Shown here in pieces: positions 1 through 9,081 of a stretch of DNA of 64,000 bases (positions are counted from its first letter, which is position 1; every line of letters starts with the position of its first letter). A program made the translations under genes and the position numbers. Source of the stretch: Sphingomonas sp. PP-CE-3A-406. Its GTDB lineage: Bacteria; Pseudomonadota; Alphaproteobacteria; Sphingomonadales; Sphingomonadaceae. The notes under the pieces are model-generated. The model worked only from the letters and a program-made list of their open reading frames with translations, did not search any database and had not been told where the DNA came from. The stretch lies in the NCBI RefSeq assembly GCF_003688625.1, contig NZ_RCWY01000003.1, positions 868,001 to 932,000 of the forward strand, read 5' to 3'.

Positions 1-922
1 CGGCTTTCTCCAACGCGCGCCGGGAGGCGGGGACGGGGCCGATTCCCATGATCGACGGATCGACGCCGGCCGAGGCCCAGCTTCGGATCGTCGCTAGGAT
101 GGTCGAGCCGCGGCGTTCGGCTTCGTCGCGGCGCATCATGACGAGGGCGGCGGCGCCGTCGTTGAGGCCGCTGGCGTTGGCCGCGGTGACGGTGCCGTCC
201 TTCTTGAAGGCGGGCTTCACGCCGGAGACGCTCTCGATCGTCGCGCCGGCGCGGATGTATTCGTCGTCGGCGACCACGGTGTCGCCCTTGCGACCCTTGA
301 TCGTGACGGGTGCGATCTCGTCCTTGAAGCGGCCCGACCCGCGCGCGGCCTCGGCCTTGTTCTGCGAGGCGACCGAGAAGGCGTCCTGCTCGCCGCGCGT
401 GACCTGGTATTGCTCGGCAAGGTTCTCGGCGGTGATGCCCATGTGATAGCCGTTGAAGACGTCGGTCAGGCCGTCGCTGACCATCGTGTCGACGAGGCTG
501 AGGTTGCCCATCTTCTGGCCGCCGCGGATCGACTGCGCGTGTGCGGAGAGCGACATCGACTCCTGGCCGCCCGCGACGACGATGGTCGCGTCGCCGGTCT
601 GGATCGCCTGTGCCGCGAGTGCGACCGCACGCAGGCCTGAACCGCAGACCTGGTTGACGCCCCAGGCGGGGATTTCCTTCGGGACGCCCGCCGCCATCGA
701 GGCCTGGCGGGCGGGATTCTGGCCCTGGGCTGCGGTGAGGACCTGGCCGAGGATCACTTCGGAGACATCCTCACCGGCGACGCCGGCCTGTTCGAGCGCG
801 GCTTCGATCGCGATGCGGCCGAGTTCGTGTGCGGGTGTGGTGGCGAACGCGCCGAGGAAGCTGCCGACGGGGGTGCGCTTGGCGGCGGTGATGACAACGT
901 CGTTCGGGTTGAGATCGGTCAT
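1..922 (-). CDS. phaA: Acetyl-CoA C-acetyltransferase (thiolase), 3' end cut by window edge
   Basis: The reverse strand reads from ATG at 922 to the window edge without a stop, giving about 307 residues of a roughly 390-residue thiolase. The nucleophile is Cys93 in the motif QVCGSGLRA, and the loop MGIGPVPASRRALE near the cut edge is typical of acetyl-CoA acetyltransferases. The enzyme condenses two acetyl-CoA to acetoacetyl-CoA, the first step to polyhydroxybutyrate, and it can also run in the degradative direction. It lies 33 bp downstream of the PhaC-like gene on the same strand, and phaR is next to that, so a role in polyester metabolism fits. The C-terminal catalytic Cys/His region lies outside the window. 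A general thiolase (atoB-like) is the alternative name. Confidence 0.9.
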   Translation of the reverse strand, partial: MTDLNPNDVVITAAKRTPVGSFLGAFATTPAHELGRIAIEAALEQAGVAGEDVSEVILGQVLTAAQGQNPARQASMAAGVPKEIPAWGVNQVCGSGLRAVALAAQAIQTGDATIVVAGGQESMSLSAHAQSIRGGQKMGNLSLVDTMVSDGLTDVFNGYHMGITAENLAEQYQVTRGEQDAFSVASQNKAEAARGSGRFKDEIAPVTIKGRKGDTVVADDEYIRAGATIESVSGVKPAFKKDGTVTAANASGLNDGAAALVMMRRDEAERRGSTILATIRSWASAGVDPSIMGIGPVPASRRALEKA

Positions 923-955
923 GTCAGGGTCCTCTATGGTTGGACCCCATGTAGG

Positions 956-2014
956 TCAGTCGAGTGCGGCGATCCAGTTGGCGAGCGGTTCCCAGAGGCG
1001 CGCACGCGCGGAACGGCCGACGATCATGCCGACATGGCCGGCGCCGAGGTCGCGGCGGTCGGCGAGGCCGATCGCGGTGGCGGCGGGGACGATGCGGTCG
1101 CTGAGCGAGACGAACTCTACGGTTGGGCAGGCGAGCGCTAGTGGATCGACCGGGGTGCCGGCAATGACCCAGTTGCCTTTGCCGGGCAGGTCGTTGGCGA
1201 TGCAGTCCTCGAACAGCGAGGCGGCGGCGGCGTAGGGGAGGGGGGCACCGGCGTTGGCCCAATCCTCGAGCCGGACGAACGCGCGCGATTGCTCGCTGTC
1301 GGGGGGGAGGTCGGCGAACGTTTCGTATTTGGCGATGGTCCGTGCCGGGTCGAGTTGCCAGAAGCCGGCTTGCAGGACTTCCATCGGCAGCACGCCGAGC
1401 AACGCGGCGGCGGGCTGGACGGCGGCCCAGGTCGCGGCGAGCGTGGGACGACCCTCGCCATAGCCTGCGAAGTGCCACGGCGCGGCGATCGTCGCGACTC
1501 CGGCGGTCGGCGTGATCGCGGCGGCACCGAGCGCGAGCGTGCCGCCGAGGCAATAGCCGACCAGCACCGGTGGTTCGGGGAGTGCCTCGAGCAGCGGGAC
1601 CAGCAACCGTTCGACATGCGCCGCCAGATCGAGATCGCGGTCCTCGCTGCCGGGCGATCCCCAGTCGACCAGCCAGGCATGAAAGCCTTGCGCCGCGGTC
1701 CATTGCACCAGCGAAGACTCGGGCGAATGGTCGAGGATGTCGGGCGGATTTATCAGCGACGGGACGAACACCACGGGGCGTCCGATGCCACCATAATCGC
1801 GCAACGCTACGCGTCCGGCGCGGTGGATCGCAGGCTTGGGATCAGGGCGTTTCTCTCGCGGCGCGCCCTGATAGGCGCGCAATCCCGCTAGCGCGCGGGC
1901 CATCCGGTCGGGCGATGCTGCGGTCTCGCTGCGCAGCACGGACAGGAACAAGGGTAAGGGCCTCGGACCTTGTTGCGGTGCGTCATCAAAGACTGTAGCC
2001 TCCGTTTCAAACAT
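956..2014 (-). CDS. PhaC-like alpha/beta hydrolase (putative short polyhydroxyalkanoate synthase)
   Basis: This 352-residue protein matches the PhaC family in the run VPSLINPPDILDHSPE and in the lipase-like box GYCLGG. The apparent catalytic triad is Cys155, Asp306 (SLSDR) and His327 (GAGHVGM). Cys rather than Ser as nucleophile is a hallmark of polyester synthases. Its length matches class III PhaC (about 355 residues) rather than class I (about 560-600). Class III enzymes need a PhaE partner, and none is seen here. The gene is followed by phaA on the same strand and starts only 14 bp from the divergent phaR. It may be an active synthase, or a PhaC-related hydrolase or thioesterase; the sequence alone does not decide. 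Confidence 0.75.
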   Translation of the reverse strand: MFETEATVFDDAPQQGPRPLPLFLSVLRSETAASPDRMARALAGLRAYQGAPREKRPDPKPAIHRAGRVALRDYGGIGRPVVFVPSLINPPDILDHSPESSLVQWTAAQGFHAWLVDWGSPGSEDRDLDLAAHVERLLVPLLEALPEPPVLVGYCLGGTLALGAAAITPTAGVATIAAPWHFAGYGEGRPTLAATWAAVQPAAALLGVLPMEVLQAGFWQLDPARTIAKYETFADLPPDSEQSRAFVRLEDWANAGAPLPYAAAASLFEDCIANDLPGKGNWVIAGTPVDPLALACPTVEFVSLSDRIVPAATAIGLADRRDLGAGHVGMIVGRSARARLWEPLANWIAALD

Positions 2015-2028
2015 AAGACGGGGGATCC

Positions 2029-2583
2029 ATGAAGAAGCAACCGGCTGCCGACGGAATCGTCATCATCAAGAAGTACGCCAACCGGCGGCTCTATAACACC
2101 GAGTCGTCATCCTACATCACGCTGGATCATCTCGCGACGATGACCCGCGAGGGACGCGACTTCAAGGTGGTCGACGCGAAGACCGACGAGGACATCACGC
2201 ACAACGTCTTAACACAGATCATCATGGAGGAGGAGAGCCGCGGCGAGACGATGATGCCAGTGAACTTCCTCCGCCAGTTGATCTCGATGTACGGCGATTC
2301 GATGCAGACGATGGTGCCGGGGTATCTGGAGGCGTCGATGGACAGCTTCCGCCGCAACCACGACCAGTTCAAATCCGCGGTCGAGGGTGCGTTCGCGAAC
2401 TCGCCGTTCGCCGATCTGGCCAAGCGCAACCTCGAGATGTTCGACGTCGCGACCCAGGCGTTCAAGCCCGGCACCGCTGGTGGCGTCGCACCGGCGGCGG
2501 CACCAGCCAGCAAGGACGACGAGATCGCAGCGCTGCGCAGCGAGCTCGCCAAGTTGCAGGAAAAGGTCGAGAAGCTCGGCTGA
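2029..2583 (+). CDS. phaR: Polyhydroxyalkanoate synthesis repressor PhaR
   Basis: This 184-residue protein begins with the conserved PHB/PHA accumulation regulator DNA-binding domain, recognisable by KKYANRRLYNTESSSYITL near residues 13-32 and followed by LTQIIMEEE. The C-terminal part is Ala-rich and ends in a predicted coiled coil (KDDEIAALRSELAKLQEKVEKL). PhaR family proteins bind both DNA and polyester granules and repress phasin and PHA genes when no granule surface is available. The gene is divergent from the PhaC-like gene with just 14 bp between the two start codons, so the promoters must lie inside the neighbouring coding regions or be shared. A GGGGG run 4-8 nt upstream acts as a plausible Shine-Dalgarno sequence. 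Confidence 0.93.
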   Translation: MKKQPAADGIVIIKKYANRRLYNTESSSYITLDHLATMTREGRDFKVVDAKTDEDITHNVLTQIIMEEESRGETMMPVNFLRQLISMYGDSMQTMVPGYLEASMDSFRRNHDQFKSAVEGAFANSPFADLAKRNLEMFDVATQAFKPGTAGGVAPAAAPASKDDEIAALRSELAKLQEKVEKLG

Positions 2584-2586
2584 CTG

Positions 2587-2772
2587 ATGGCGCCGGTGTT
2601 GTGGAGTGCGAGTGGCGCGCTGGCCGCGCTCGCCATCGTCGCGGGGTTCGGGGAACGGCGCAGGCGACGGCGGCATGATCCGGATTCGGTTGGCTGGGTG
2701 GACTGGCCGACGGTGCAGATGCTGGCGTTGATCGCGCTTGCGGTGACCGTCGGGCTGGCGTTCAAGACCTGA
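2587..2772 (+). CDS. Small two-helix membrane protein, unknown function
   Basis: A 61-residue open frame starts 3 bp after the phaR stop. It has two hydrophobic stretches (about residues 4-22 and 43-59) separated by an arginine cluster ERRRRRRH, which suggests two membrane helices with a cytoplasmic positive loop. I do not recognise a family. The tight spacing suggests co-transcription and perhaps translational coupling with phaR. Its last 11 bp overlap the 3' end of the convergent glycosyltransferase gene. The hydrophobic pattern and positive-inside loop argue that it is a real gene, but the length makes this uncertain. Confidence 0.5.
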   Translation: MAPVLWSASGALAALAIVAGFGERRRRRRHDPDSVGWVDWPTVQMLALIALAVTVGLAFKT

Positions 2773-4222
2773 ATGCGCGGTCGTTCCGGAGATAGACGAC
2801 GGTGAGCCAGCTGTTCCGCGGAGTCGTGAAGACGGGGCGGTAATCGCGCGCGAGCGTCGACTTGACCGCGCGCAGGCTCCCCCGGTTCCAGATCGACAGG
2901 CGCCGGTCGGACGTGACGATGACTGGTGGGCGCTTGGCGAGGATGCGGCGGACTTCGGCGGCTTCGTCGATCCCGGTCGCGCCCTGTTCGGTGTCGTAGG
3001 CGAGCAGATTGGGGAAGGCGTAGGCGGTCGGCAGGCACGCATGCGCGAGATGATAGGTGATGGTGTCGCCGATGAAGACGTACGGGCATTCGCGGCCGCT
3101 GTTCGCTTCGACGACATGCGCGACCGCATAGGCGCCGGCAGCGTCGCTGGGATGGAGCAGGCGTTTGGCGATCAGGATCGCGATCGCCACGCCCAGGGTC
3201 AGGAGCAGCAGGCGGATCGAACGCCCGAGCGTCGGCGCGGCTAGGATCGCCAGCGGCGCGACCAGCGGCAGCGCGTAGTGATCGAAGAACGTACCGATCG
3301 CGAAGAATCCGGCGAGCGCGAAGCCGAGCCAGGCGTAGCCGACCAGGATCGTTTCGCCTGCCACGCCGCCGCGCGGTCGGGTCCGCCACGTCAGGATCGC
3401 GGCGAGGATTAGTGGCGACAGTTGTGCGGCGATGCCGAGCAACCGCATCGCGAGATCGCTCGCCGAATAGCCCCTGCGCAGCGCGATCGACGTGATGTTG
3501 GCGAACCAGAACGCATCGAATGCCGCCGGCCCCTGCGCGCGATACCAGCCAATCGCGGCGAGCGTCGGTGCCAGACCCATCACCGCCCACACCGTCGCTG
3601 CAAGGATGACGTGTCGCCATTTTGCGCGGGTGCGCGCGAGAAACCAGATGTGCGTGAGGCCGAACGCCGCGCCTTCGAACATCGGCGTGTATTTCAGCTG
3701 GATCGCGATTCCTGCGAGCAGGCAGGCGGAGAGACCGCTGACGACGATCGCGAGGGTCTGGCCGGCGGCGGCCTTGGCGGGAAGCTGGAGCGTCAGCAGG
3801 CCGGCGACCGCCATCGGCAGATTGTAGAAGACCGGGGCCTGCCCACCGATGCCGCCGACCAGCGCGATGACCAGCAGATAGGCGGTCCCTGCACCCAGTG
3901 CGCCGCGATCGCTTGCGCCGAGAGTCCTTGCCGCGCGGGCGACGACGATCGCGGTCGCCCATGCGCACAACGTTGCCATCAGCTGGTAGGCGAGGATGCC
4001 GTTGCCGGGGAGCGTCCGGATGCCGGCGAACAGCAGGAACAGCCCGATCGGCTTGCGATCCCAGATATCGATATACGGCACTGCGCCGTGGAGCAGTCGA
4101 TCGCCGACGAGCAGATAATATTGCTGGTCGGGATCGATCACCGGATTGCCGAAATCCCATGCCCGGACCGCCAGCGCAACCAGCAGCAGGATCAGCGCCT
4201 GCACCCACCGATTGCGCGGCAT
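2762..4222 (-). CDS. GT-C fold glycosyltransferase (family 39-like), integral membrane
   Basis: This 486-residue protein has many hydrophobic helices and, after the first one, the motif NPVIDPDQQYY with acidic residues in the first periplasmic loop, as in GT-C (ArnT/PMT/GT39) enzymes that use polyprenyl-phosphate sugar donors. WDRKPIGLFLLFAG further on is also typical of this family. I chose the ATG at 4222 over an in-frame one at 4267 because it makes a TGATG overlap with the stop of the upstream protease gene. The extra N-terminal residues would otherwise run through that gene. Substrate and acceptor are not visible; sugar transfer to lipid, polysaccharide or protein in the periplasm is inferred. 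Confidence 0.75.
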   Translation of the reverse strand: MPRNRWVQALILLLVALAVRAWDFGNPVIDPDQQYYLLVGDRLLHGAVPYIDIWDRKPIGLFLLFAGIRTLPGNGILAYQLMATLCAWATAIVVARAARTLGASDRGALGAGTAYLLVIALVGGIGGQAPVFYNLPMAVAGLLTLQLPAKAAAGQTLAIVVSGLSACLLAGIAIQLKYTPMFEGAAFGLTHIWFLARTRAKWRHVILAATVWAVMGLAPTLAAIGWYRAQGPAAFDAFWFANITSIALRRGYSASDLAMRLLGIAAQLSPLILAAILTWRTRPRGGVAGETILVGYAWLGFALAGFFAIGTFFDHYALPLVAPLAILAAPTLGRSIRLLLLTLGVAIAILIAKRLLHPSDAAGAYAVAHVVEANSGRECPYVFIGDTITYHLAHACLPTAYAFPNLLAYDTEQGATGIDEAAEVRRILAKRPPVIVTSDRRLSIWNRGSLRAVKSTLARDYRPVFTTPRNSWLTVVYLRNDRAFRS

Positions 4223-5436
4223 CAGTAGAAATTCCGCAGAGTAAGGGCGCGTGTCGAACCGTCGCACAGCCCGAGATTGACGACGCGGCCGGGTGCGCCG
4301 GCCGACCAGGCGGCGATTGGATTTGTCGCGTAATCTCGGGGTACCGCCGCGCCATCGATCGTGCAGATCATCTCGCCGTCCTTCCAGTTAGCGGCTGCGG
4401 GGCCGCCGCGCATGACGTGGAGCACCTTCAGCCGATCGTTCTCGATGCCAACGAGCAACCCGCTGGTCGAGCGCAGCGGCGAGCGGTCGGCACGGGGGCC
4501 TCGGCGGAGGATCATGTGGCGTGCGCCGGGATCGAGCAGCACGCGGTAGTTCTGGAGAAAGCCCGAGCCGATCCGGCCGGCGGTGCCGATCGCCTGGGAA
4601 AATCCGCCGGCGGGCTCGATCCGCACTTCGGCTTCGCGCGCGACCAACGCGCCGACGCGGAGATAGGGAACGATTGCGAGGCCGCTGACGGTGGGGCCGG
4701 CCAAGCCGAACGCGATCGCGGTGGTGGTCGGCAGCGCCTTCAGGTTCGCGGCATGCCATCCGGCGGCGGTGACGGTGATCGACGAGCCATCGCCGGTATC
4801 GACGACGATCGGCGCAAGGCGTCGGCCGCCGAGCGTGATCGCGCTTTCGTAGACGGTGCGCGCTGTGGAAATTCGCAGCGGTGCGGTCTCACCCTTGAAC
4901 GGCATGCGGCCGGAGCGAAGCAGGCGAAAGCGGTGCGCGGCGTAATCGATGTCGAGCGCGTACCCCGAGAGCAGGTCTGCGCCGACCAGCAGGTCGACTG
5001 CGGCGGCGCTGCCGGTGGCGATCGCGGGAAGGCTCGCGACGGTCACGCCGCCGCCGGTCCGCGCGAGCCCGCCGAGTGCGAGCGAGCGCGTCGGCATCCA
5101 GCCGAGCGCGACCGATCCGCCGATCGCGCTGGCGCTACCGCCGGCGACCAGCTTGGCGGGGTCAAGCGCGGGGGAGGCCTTGGCGAGCAAGGTATAGCTG
5201 ACTCCGGTATCGAGGATCGCGGTGACCTTTCGGCCATCGAGCTGCATCGTGAAGCGGATCTGGTTGCCGGGGGTGAGATCGAACGGCACCCAGCGCGCCT
5301 CGGCATCGGTGGCGAGATGATAGACGCCGCGGTCGCGCGCCTCGGGGGAGATGGTGGGCGTCGGCACGGTCGGCTCGCGTGCGGAGACGGTGAAGACCGC
5401 GAGGAGCGGGACGAGCGTGAGAAGAGCGCGACGCAT
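4222..5436 (-). CDS. Periplasmic retropepsin-like aspartyl protease with C-terminal PDZ-like region
   Basis: This 404-residue protein starts with a signal peptide (MRRALLTLVPLLAVFTVSA). Two Asp-Thr-Gly motifs are visible: ILDTGVS around D76 and VVDTGDGSS around D213, each at the start of one lobe, so the protein resembles a two-lobed pepsin/retropepsin fold of the bacterial gag-polyprotein-protease-like family. The last 80 residues (VMRGGPAAANWKDGEMICTIDG) look like a PDZ-type module. The gene is translationally coupled (TGATG) to the GT-C gene downstream. Natural substrates of these bacterial proteins are mostly unknown. Upstream is a 459-bp gap holding only repeat elements. Confidence 0.75.
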   Translation of the reverse strand: MRRALLTLVPLLAVFTVSAREPTVPTPTISPEARDRGVYHLATDAEARWVPFDLTPGNQIRFTMQLDGRKVTAILDTGVSYTLLAKASPALDPAKLVAGGSASAIGGSVALGWMPTRSLALGGLARTGGGVTVASLPAIATGSAAAVDLLVGADLLSGYALDIDYAAHRFRLLRSGRMPFKGETAPLRISTARTVYESAITLGGRRLAPIVVDTGDGSSITVTAAGWHAANLKALPTTTAIAFGLAGPTVSGLAIVPYLRVGALVAREAEVRIEPAGGFSQAIGTAGRIGSGFLQNYRVLLDPGARHMILRRGPRADRSPLRSTSGLLVGIENDRLKVLHVMRGGPAAANWKDGEMICTIDGAAVPRDYATNPIAAWSAGAPGRVVNLGLCDGSTRALTLRNFY

Positions 5437-5564
5437 GTGGGGGTGTCCGTAGCGGGTCGGTGGCGGCGTACAAGCGGGGGCTTCGCCGGGCGGGTTCAGG
5501 GACCGGGTGCGCGCTGCGCTCGTTATGTCGATCCGGTCCTGCCAATCCTACCGCAACACTCCTC

Positions 5565-5643
5565 GTTCTCGCGCGAAGGTGGGAGCCCAGGATTAGGGGC
5601 GGGGGCGTTCGGGGCTCCTGGACCCCCGCGTTCGCGAGGGAAC
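5565..5643. repeat. Imperfect palindrome in the protease-cpaF gap
   Basis: The left arm (gttctcgcgcgaaggtggg) and right arm (ending cccccgcgttcgcgagggaac) are imperfect inverted repeats of the 'cgcgaaggcggg' type, also seen at 11095-11152. The 459-bp stretch 5437-5895 contains only this element, a second one (family A) at 5745-5852, and unassigned sequence with no supported open frame. Confidence 0.6.
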
Positions 5644-5744
5644 AGAAGACGGGCGAGCCTGCCCAAGCTAGCCCTGGGAAACTGGGTCGATCAAAATCAG
5701 GCCGATGCAGAGCGAACTTGGATGTGCGTAACGCTCGAAAATTG

Positions 5745-5852
5745 CACCACCCCGGCGGAGGCCGGGGCCCAGTTGGGGGACGGTGCTAAGCGGTCGCAGC
5801 ACGTCGTTACTGCCACCTTTCCAATTGGGCCCCGACCTTCGCCGGGGTGGTG
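5745..5852 (+). repeat. Family A palindromic element, copy A1
   Basis: A 108-bp element has arms of the form caccaccccggcg-aggccggggcc and ggcccc-accttcgccggggtggtg, with inner boxes cagttggggg and ccaattgggc and an asymmetric centre. The asymmetric centre (…gctaagcg…gccaccttt) gives it a direction. Other copies are at 11214-11321, 22781-22887 and 61382-61490 (the last inverted). This copy lies 3' of cpaF, 43 bp from its stop. Confidence 0.85.
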
Positions 5853-5895
5853 GCAGGAGGGTTAGCGATGCTCTTCTACTGGCACGCTTGCGCCA

Positions 5896-7449
5896 TTACA
5901 GACACGCCTCAAGATAAGCCTGGTCGAACCCGAACTGCTTGGCCTTCTCGAGCGTATACGGCCTGAGCCCCATCGACCGGTACTCGCCCAAAATCTTCCC
6001 GTCGGCCGACTCGTCCATATATTCGAACTTGAACAGCTCCTGCGTGACGATCACCGGCCCTTCCATCCCGATCACCTCGGTAATGTTGGTGACGCGGCGC
6101 GAGCCGTCGCGGAGGCGCTTCACCTGGATGATCAGCTCGACGGAATCCGCGATCTGGCGCGAAATCGCTTCCTTGGGCACCTTGATGTCGGACATCATCA
6201 CCATGTTCTCCATACGCGCCAAGGCTTCGCGCGGGGAGTTGGCGTGGAGCGTACACATCGAGCCGTCGTGACCCGTGTTCATGGCGGCGAGCATGTCGAA
6301 ACACTCGGAGCCACGAATTTCGCCGAGGATGATACGGTCAGGCCGCATACGCAGCGCGTTCTTCACGAGATCGCGGATCGAGATCTCGCCCTGACCCTCC
6401 AGATTGGCCGGCCGCGTTTCGAGCGGAAGCCAGTGCGGCTGTTGCAGGCGAAGCTCGGCGGCGTCCTCGATCGTCAGCACGCGCTCGCCGGGGTCGATCA
6501 TCTTCGACAGCGCGTTGAGCATCGTCGTCTTGCCCGAGCCGGTACCGCCCGAGATCACGACGTTGAACCGCGACGCCCCGGCAATCTTCAGCGCGGTGGC
6601 CATCTTCGGCGACATCGAGCCGAACCCCGCCATCATGTCGAGCGTGATCGGTTTCGCGGAGAATTTACGAATCGAGATCGCGGTGCCGCGCAGCGACAGC
6701 GGCGGCACGATGACGTTGACGCGCGAGCCGTCCTTGAGGCGCGCATCGGCGAGCGGCGAGGTCTGATCGACTCGACGGCCGACCGAATTGACGATCCGCT
6801 GGGCGATCTGGAACAGATGCTCCTCGTCGCGGAACTGGATCGGCGCGAGCTCGAGCTTGCCCTTGCGCTCGACATAGGTCTGCTCCGGCCCGTTCACCAT
6901 GATGTCGGTGATGTTCGGATCCGCCAGCAGCTCCTCCAACGGCCCGAGCCCGAGCAGTTCGTCGACCAGCACTTTTTCGAGCGCGAACTGTTCGCGGCGG
7001 TTGAGCGTCAGCTTCAGTTCGGCAAGCACTTCGCCGATGATCGGGCGGAATTCCTCGGCTAGCTCATCTTTGTTGAGCGTTGCCGCCGCTTCGGGATCGA
7101 CACGTTCGAGCAGGCGCGGGAGGACCTGTTCCTTGATCTTGTGGATCGACTGTTCGAAACCCTCGACGCGGCTGTTGCCCGCCTCGCCGCTGGCATTCTG
7201 GCGATCGGACAGGCGCTGCATCGCGTCCAGCTGTCCGGCGGGCATCGTGCCGGGGCCGAAGCCGTCGCTCTCGCCGGGCATCGGCAGCGAGTCTATCGGC
7301 GGAAATTGCGCGCCGCCTTCGGGCTCGGGCCGCGGTGCGGGACCGCTGCCCTGCATGGGACGGGCGACGCCGAATGCGGGACGCACCGCTTGCGCCCCGT
7401 TCTGCCCCCCGCTCATGCCACTACGACGCCCGAATGCGCTCATGCCCAA
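5896..7449 (-). CDS. cpaF: CpaF/TadA-type secretion ATPase
   Basis: The 517-residue protein has a proline/glycine-rich N-terminal extension of about 100 residues, then a conserved CpaF core: [23 protein letters not shown] around 165-187, Walker [10 protein letters not shown] at 301-309, and Walker B with the His-box region [11 protein letters not shown]…TGHDGS. CpaF powers type IVc (Flp/Tad) pilus assembly from the cytoplasmic face. In most alphaproteobacteria it lies between cpaE and tadB/C. Here no other tad/cpa gene is visible within the window on either side, so this copy is solitary, at least locally. Two starts (7449 and 7443, MGM) are possible; the first is given. The coordinate end is a TAA stop. 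Confidence 0.92.
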   Translation of the reverse strand: MGMSAFGRRSGMSGGQNGAQAVRPAFGVARPMQGSGPAPRPEPEGGAQFPPIDSLPMPGESDGFGPGTMPAGQLDAMQRLSDRQNASGEAGNSRVEGFEQSIHKIKEQVLPRLLERVDPEAAATLNKDELAEEFRPIIGEVLAELKLTLNRREQFALEKVLVDELLGLGPLEELLADPNITDIMVNGPEQTYVERKGKLELAPIQFRDEEHLFQIAQRIVNSVGRRVDQTSPLADARLKDGSRVNVIVPPLSLRGTAISIRKFSAKPITLDMMAGFGSMSPKMATALKIAGASRFNVVISGGTGSGKTTMLNALSKMIDPGERVLTIEDAAELRLQQPHWLPLETRPANLEGQGEISIRDLVKNALRMRPDRIILGEIRGSECFDMLAAMNTGHDGSMCTLHANSPREALARMENMVMMSDIKVPKEAISRQIADSVELIIQVKRLRDGSRRVTNITEVIGMEGPVIVTQELFKFEYMDESADGKILGEYRSMGLRPYTLEKAKQFGFDQAYLEACL

Positions 7450-7578
7450 ATCCCCGGATGATTGCCTAAGGGGTTACGCGCCAAGGCTTGATAATTCGCT
7501 AACCAAACCGGACGTGCGGAGAGTGGCCTACAAGAGCCGAGGGTTGATCGCCGCGCGTAACTCCCCGAAGGCTGCTGC

Positions 7579-9081
7579 ATGATCCGCCTGCTCCTCCTTC
7601 TCGCGCTGACTTTCGGGTTGGCGAGTTCCGCGTCCGCGGACGACATCGCCGCCACCGGGCGCGGCGTCGTTCGCGTCGTGACGATCGCGGTGGTCGACGA
7701 TCAGGTGGTCGGCTTCGGCCACGGCAGCGGTTTCGCAATCGCGCCCAACCGGATCGTCACCAACGCGCACGTTGTCGATCTCGCCGAACGCTACCCCGAC
7801 AACGTCGTCGTCGGCATCGTCCCGACCGAAGGCAGCAAATCCTACCAGGGCAAGGTGATCGCGTATGATTCGCAGCGCGACCTGGCGCTGATCGAGTTCA
7901 CCGGCGCGCGCCTGCCGCCGAGCGCGCTGTATACCGGGCCGATGACCGAGGGTGACGCGGTGGTGTCGCTCGGCTTCCCCGGTAACGTCGACCTGGCGAC
8001 GGCGCGGTCGGCGGCGGATTACATCCGGCCGATGACACCGGTGCGGTCCGAGGGCGTGCTCTCGGGGCGGCGCGTGCTGAGCGGCGTCGAGGTATTGTTG
8101 CACACCGCCAGTATCGCGCGCGGCAATTCGGGCGGGCCTTTGCTCGATCGGTGTGGGCGGGTGATCGGGGTGAACTCGGCGATCACGCGCGGGGAGGAGG
8201 GCGATTCGACGTTCGGGTTCGCGATCGCGGATACCGAGCTGGCGGGCTTCCTCCACGATGCGAAACAGCCTTATGCGTCGATCGGGACGGGGTGCACCTC
8301 GATCGAGGATCGCTTGCGGCAGGACGCCGACGCGGATGCGCGGGCGACGGCGGATGCGGCGTCCGCCAAACGCGACGCCGCGACGCAGGATGCGATGACC
8401 CGCGAGGTCGCGCTGGAGAAGGCGCGGACCGAGGCCGGGCGCGCAAGAGAGAACGTCATGGCGCTCGCCGGGCTGTTGCTGGTGGCGGGGGCGCTGGTGA
8501 TCGGGAGCGCGGGACTGCTCGAATCGCGCGGGCAGCGGCGGCAGGCGGTGTGGGCGCTGTCGATCGGCGGGCTGAGCGTGCTGGTTGCGATTATCGTATT
8601 CGTGTTGCGGCCGTCGGGTGAGGTCGACGTGCCGCTGTCGGCGCTACCCAAGACGCGGATTTCGACGCCCGATGCCGCGCTCGGGAAGCTGATGTGCACG
8701 CTGATCCCGGAGCGCAGCCGGATCACGATCTCGTCGAGCGAGGACGTGCCGATCGACTGGGGCGCGAAGGGGTGTGTGAACGGCAAGACGCAATATGTCG
8801 GCGCGAACGGCCGGTGGGACCGCGTGCTGGTGCCCGACGCCGAGCAGACCGTCTCCGTGCTGTCCTTCGATCCGGCGACGCGCGTCTATTCGAACACGCG
8901 CTATCTGATGTCGGCGGCGGGGATGGAGGCGGCGCGGACCGCGCGGGGCGTCGTGCCGAACGTGTGCAACATGGACGATGCGGCGTTGGGTCGGTTGGCG
9001 GGGCAGCAGGCTGCGGTCCGTGCGGTGTTGCCGCCGCTACCGAACGAGAAGCTCGTCTATTCCTGCAAGTCGGCGCGCTGA
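7579..9081 (+). CDS. HtrA-like trypsin-fold protease with C-terminal membrane anchors
   Basis: This 500-residue protein starts with a signal peptide ending near residue 20 (ASSASA). The chymotrypsin-fold triad is readable: His64 in TNAHVV, Asp101 in SQRDLALIEF and Ser184 in GNSGGPLL. There is no PDZ domain after it. Instead there is an Ala/Arg/Glu-rich helix (about 245-292, probable coiled coil), two hydrophobic segments at about 293-313 and 324-343, and a C-terminal domain of about 155 residues with four or five cysteines that I do not recognise. The protein is therefore probably anchored in the inner membrane with the protease in the periplasm. It is divergent from cpaF. Its last 25 bp overlap the end of ada. 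Confidence 0.8.
   Translation: MIRLLLLLALTFGLASSASADDIAATGRGVVRVVTIAVVDDQVVGFGHGSGFAIAPNRIVTNAHVVDLAERYPDNVVVGIVPTEGSKSYQGKVIAYDSQRDLALIEFTGARLPPSALYTGPMTEGDAVVSLGFPGNVDLATARSAADYIRPMTPVRSEGVLSGRRVLSGVEVLLHTASIARGNSGGPLLDRCGRVIGVNSAITRGEEGDSTFGFAIADTELAGFLHDAKQPYASIGTGCTSIEDRLRQDADADARATADAASAKRDAATQDAMTREVALEKARTEAGRARENVMALAGLLLVAGALVIGSAGLLESRGQRRQAVWALSIGGLSVLVAIIVFVLRPSGEVDVPLSALPKTRISTPDAALGKLMCTLIPERSRITISSSEDVPIDWGAKGCVNGKTQYVGANGRWDRVLVPDAEQTVSVLSFDPATRVYSNTRYLMSAAGMEAARTARGVVPNVCNMDDAALGRLAGQQAAVRAVLPPLPNEKLVYSCKSAR

Noticed and set aside
2127..4355. A 742-residue reverse frame spanning phaR and the GT-C region
   Set aside because: It is a shadow of the GT-C and phaR reading frames; the translation is Arg/Pro-rich without domain features.
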